NCBI GenBank assembly: GCA_964401845.1
Contig: CAYOAD010000027.1
Location: 1-24,938 of the forward strand
Origin: CAYFKJ01 sp964401845
Lineage (GTDB): Bacteria > Pseudomonadota > Alphaproteobacteria > UBA2966
Direction of reading: 5' to 3'
Length of the DNA: 24,938 nt
The notes beneath the pieces were generated by a model. That model saw nothing but the letters and a program-made list of their open reading frames with translations. It made no database searches and was not told the origin of the DNA. Below are positions 22,663 through 24,938 of the stretch, piece by piece (within the stretch, counting starts at the first letter, position 1; each line of letters starts with the position of its first letter). A program made the position numbers and the translations under genes.

Positions 22663-23463
22663 ATGAGTTCGATTAACATCCTCACCGCCGATACGGTCAC
22701 GAAACTGGGCCCGGAACATCGGGGCAGCGTTCTGGTGGGTGCTTCCCATTGCGGTGTCTACGCCGTCTATCTTGCCGCCGTGGCGGGCGTCAACGCGCTG
22801 ATCCTCAATGACGCCGGTATCGGTCTGGAGGCGGCGGGGATCGGCGGACTTGCCTGGGCGGATGATCTTGAGCTTCCGGTGGCCGCGGCCGATCATCGGA
22901 GCTGCCGCATCGCCGACGCCGGTGACACCATAGCGGCCGGCGTCATCGGCCACGTCAACCAAAGCGCCGCTGACTTGGGTTGCACCGCGGGCATGAGCGT
23001 TGCCGCCTGTGCCGAACGGATGACCGGGGCGCCGGTATTCGATACGGACGTGCCTCCCTACGGAGAAGCGCGGTTCGTGCTTCGCGAAGCCGGCAGCGGC
23101 CCGGAAATCATCGGCTGCGATTCGCTCTCACTGCTGAAACCCGGAGACGACGGGCGCATCGCCATAACGGCATCCCATGGCGCGCTGATCGGCGGACGGC
23201 AAAACGATACCTCGGTCAATCAAGGTTTGGCGGCGGTGACCTTCAACGATGCGGGCATCGGCAAGGATGAGGCCGGCGTTGCACGGCTGGCCGTACTCGA
23301 CGAGCGCGCCATTCCGGCAGCCGCCGTCGCTGCGATGAGCGCCCGCATCGGGGATGCCCGCTCATCATGGGAAACCGGCACCCTGTCCAGAGTAAATGCG
23401 ACCGCCAGGGACCTCGGTGCCGATGCCGGTATGTCGATTAAGGAATTCGCCGACCTGATCTAG
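22663..23463 (+). CDS. Unrecognised protein with a tandemly duplicated ~100-residue domain
   Basis: I do not recognise a characterised family. The 266-residue protein has two copies of one domain, at about residues 12-120 and 154-266. Shared blocks are ASH (28-30 and 170-172), NDAGIG (49-54 and 195-200), AG (58-59 and 204-205), RIxDA (82-86 and 228-232) and GxxxxVNxxAxDLGxxxGMS (about 93-112 and 239-258). Conserved Ser-His, Asn-Asp and Arg-Ile-x-Asp could form a ligand site, possibly with the two copies facing each other; that is inference. There is no signal peptide or membrane segment, so it is cytoplasmic. The ATG at 22663 begins the similarity to the repeat; the 16 upstream codons lie in the promoter region. 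It is divergent from an acyl-CoA dehydrogenase and overlaps the carnitine dehydrogenase stop in CTAG. Confidence 0.85.
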   Translation: MSSINILTADTVTKLGPEHRGSVLVGASHCGVYAVYLAAVAGVNALILNDAGIGLEAAGIGGLAWADDLELPVAAADHRSCRIADAGDTIAAGVIGHVNQSAADLGCTAGMSVAACAERMTGAPVFDTDVPPYGEARFVLREAGSGPEIIGCDSLSLLKPGDDGRIAITASHGALIGGRQNDTSVNQGLAAVTFNDAGIGKDEAGVARLAVLDERAIPAAAVAAMSARIGDARSSWETGTLSRVNATARDLGADAGMSIKEFADLI

Positions 23464-24419
23464 GCTTCGGCGGCTACCGCATCGTGGTATTCGGCCACGG
23501 CAGCCATCACCTTGATGAGAGCCTCGTCACGCAACCTCTCAAGCCGTTTGACGCTCAGCGAGCCTGCCTGTCCGGCCGTTTGATCGACCATGCGCGCCGT
23601 CAGTTCCGGCGTCAGCTCCGGCGCTTTCAAACGCGTCCAGGGCAGCTCCAGGGCCGGTCCGAACTGTTCCAGCATATGGGCCATACCGGCATCGCCGCCG
23701 GCCAAATGGAAGGTTAAACAGGGGCCCATGAAAGCCCATCTCAGTCCCGGACCGCCGGTGATGGCCAGATCGATTTCATCCGTCGTGGCGCTGCCGTCGG
23801 CCACCATATGCAATGCTTCGCGCCACAAGGCTTCCTGCAGACGGTCTGACACGTAACCCGGCACCTCGGCCCGAACCCGCATCGGCTGCTTGCCGATGTC
23901 GGCATAGAAGTTCATTGCCGCTTCGACGTTGCCGGATGACGTCCGCTCGCCGCCGAGCACTTCGACCAGAGGCAGCAGGTATACGGGATTGAACGGATGG
24001 CCGATCAGGACACGCTCGGGCACCCGGCATTTCGATTGCAGCCGGCTCGGCAGCAAGCCCGATGAACTCGACGCAATGATGGTTTGCGGCTCGGCGGCGG
24101 CATCAATCTCGGAGAGCAGGGATGTCTTTAACTCTTCATTTTCCGGCGCGCTCTCCTGGACGAAATCGGCATTCGATACGGCCTCTTCAATCGAAGCAAC
24201 GAACTCAAGATTTGCCGGATCCGCGCCATCGGCCAGCCCCTTCCGTTCGAGCGCCGGCCAGGCATTATCAACCGACTGGCGCAGCGAACTCTCAGCATCG
24301 GGGGCGGGATCCCACGCTGCAACGTGTAGACCTTTTGAAAGTAGATAGGCGGTCCAGCCGGCGCCGATCACGCCTGTTCCGATGATGCCGATACGGCTAA
24401 TTTCGGTCTGAACGGTCAC
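23460..24419 (-). CDS. lcdH: L-carnitine 3-dehydrogenase (3-hydroxyacyl-CoA dehydrogenase family)
   Basis: The 319-residue NAD-dependent enzyme has Rossmann loop GTGVIGAG (14-21), the ESAPE block (89-93), and GHPFNPVYLLPLVEVLGG (140-157, His141 catalytic). That last block, with PVYLLPLVEV, is typical of L-carnitine dehydrogenases, which oxidise L-carnitine to 3-dehydrocarnitine. The start is GTG overlapping the stop of the upstream BKACE gene as GTGA, so the two are translationally coupled. In Pseudomonas the comparable genes are cdhA and cdhC; the thioesterase (cdhB) expected in the pathway is not in view and may lie to the right of the window. The C-terminal thioesterase fusion seen in some rhizobial forms is absent. 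Confidence 0.85.
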   Translation of the reverse strand: MTVQTEISRIGIIGTGVIGAGWTAYLLSKGLHVAAWDPAPDAESSLRQSVDNAWPALERKGLADGADPANLEFVASIEEAVSNADFVQESAPENEELKTSLLSEIDAAAEPQTIIASSSSGLLPSRLQSKCRVPERVLIGHPFNPVYLLPLVEVLGGERTSSGNVEAAMNFYADIGKQPMRVRAEVPGYVSDRLQEALWREALHMVADGSATTDEIDLAITGGPGLRWAFMGPCLTFHLAGGDAGMAHMLEQFGPALELPWTRLKAPELTPELTARMVDQTAGQAGSLSVKRLERLRDEALIKVMAAVAEYHDAVAAEA

Positions 24420-24938
24420 GTTTTCAATCCCAGCATGTCGCGCGCCTCGTCCGGCGTCGCGATCCTGCGGTCAAGCCGTTCGATGATCTCGATCGACCGG
24501 GTCACAAGTTGGGCATTGCTGGCGAAAACGCCCTTGCCGAGATAAAGGTTGTCCTCCAGACCGACCCGCACATGGCCGCCCAGCAACACGGCTTGGGCCA
24601 CCATGGGCATTTCATGCCGCGATATACCGAATGCCGCCCATTCAGCGCCCTCGGGCAGCATGTCGCGCATCCGCATCATCGTTGCGGTGTCCGCCGGCGC
24701 GCCCCATGGAATGCCGAGGCAAATCTGGTAAAGCGGCGGCGACGCAATTAAATCTTCCGCCACCATTTGATTGGCAAAGGCTAGGTGGCCGAGATCGAAA
24801 ACCTCCAGTTCCGGCTTCACGCCGAGTTCACGGATCCGCGCGGCCATTTCCCGCAAGTAAGGCGGCGTACTGATATAGACTCCGTCGCCGAAATTCAGCG
24901 TGCCGCCGAAACAGGCATCTACGACATTCGCGGTTGGG
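24416..24938 (-). CDS. Beta-keto acid cleavage enzyme (BKACE, DUF849), partial
   Basis: The right edge cuts the 5' part; 174 codons remain in an open frame. Visible family blocks are VVDACFGGTLNFGDGVYI, TPPYLREMAARIRELGVKPELEVFDLGHL, GIPWGAPADTATM and GGHVRVGLEDNLYLGKG, the last carrying the conserved ...VGLEDN. These TIM-barrel, zinc-dependent enzymes (related to 3-keto-5-aminohexanoate cleavage enzyme) exchange the keto acid with acetyl-CoA. Next to carnitine dehydrogenase, the expected substrate is 3-dehydrocarnitine, giving betainyl-CoA and acetoacetate. The frame continues past an internal TTG at 24856 to the window end, so the gene starts outside. Confidence 0.9.
   Translation of the reverse strand, partial: PTANVVDACFGGTLNFGDGVYISTPPYLREMAARIRELGVKPELEVFDLGHLAFANQMVAEDLIASPPLYQICLGIPWGAPADTATMMRMRDMLPEGAEWAAFGISRHEMPMVAQAVLLGGHVRVGLEDNLYLGKGVFASNAQLVTRSIEIIERLDRRIATPDEARDMLGLKT

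Overview
The window looks like an alphaproteobacterial chromosome segment, probably from a Rhodospirillales-like, heterotrophic and perhaps marine bacterium. The evidence is the GC-rich coding style, the gene order sfsA-map-radC, and the density of acyl-CoA, amide, guanidino-compound and carnitine catabolism genes. This placement is inferred from gene content only; there is no rRNA or other firm marker.

Left edge (1-1018): a visibly AT-rich stretch holds the decayed 3' part of an aminoglycoside-phosphotransferase-like kinase gene and the first ~76 codons of a tyrosine recombinase. Both abut the 3' end of a tRNA-Leu(UAA) gene. This is the classic edge of an integrated element at a tRNA attachment site, now eroded. 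Next comes a housekeeping block (1086-4788): a CinA-type molybdopterin-binding-domain protein (minus strand), sfsA, map, radC and a small TraR/DksA-type zinc-finger protein with two dyad structures upstream.

Middle (4793-12892): a Gfo/Idh/MocA oxidoreductase gene is broken by one in-frame TGA. Divergent from it runs a probable operon of an SDR, a stand-alone 73-aa biotin carrier domain and a feruloyl-CoA-synthase-type ligase, followed by a ureohydrolase of the guanidinobutyrase/agmatinase type. A convergent NylA-like amidase lies next, and divergent from it is a halohydrin-dehalogenase-family protein with a classical SDR downstream.

Right half (12908-24938): minus-strand genes encode a DUF2817 M14-like peptidase and a FadB/FadJ-like hydratase/3-hydroxyacyl-CoA dehydrogenase fusion. 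A complete branched-chain amino acid/amide-type ABC transporter follows (binding protein, LivH, LivM, LivG, LivF) with translationally coupled genes, an apparent sigma-70 promoter and two hairpin terminators or attenuators. Then come an acyl-CoA dehydrogenase, a divergent unrecognised protein built from two copies of a ~100-residue domain, and at the right edge an L-carnitine dehydrogenase/BKACE (DUF849) pair for carnitine breakdown.

Overall the window imports small nitrogenous or acidic organic molecules (liv system) and processes them by amide hydrolysis, guanidine hydrolysis, CoA activation and beta-oxidation-like steps. The best candidates for something new are the duplicated-domain protein at 22663-23463 and the halohydrin dehalogenase homologue at 11358-12089. 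No CRISPR array, intact insertion sequence or phage defence system was seen.
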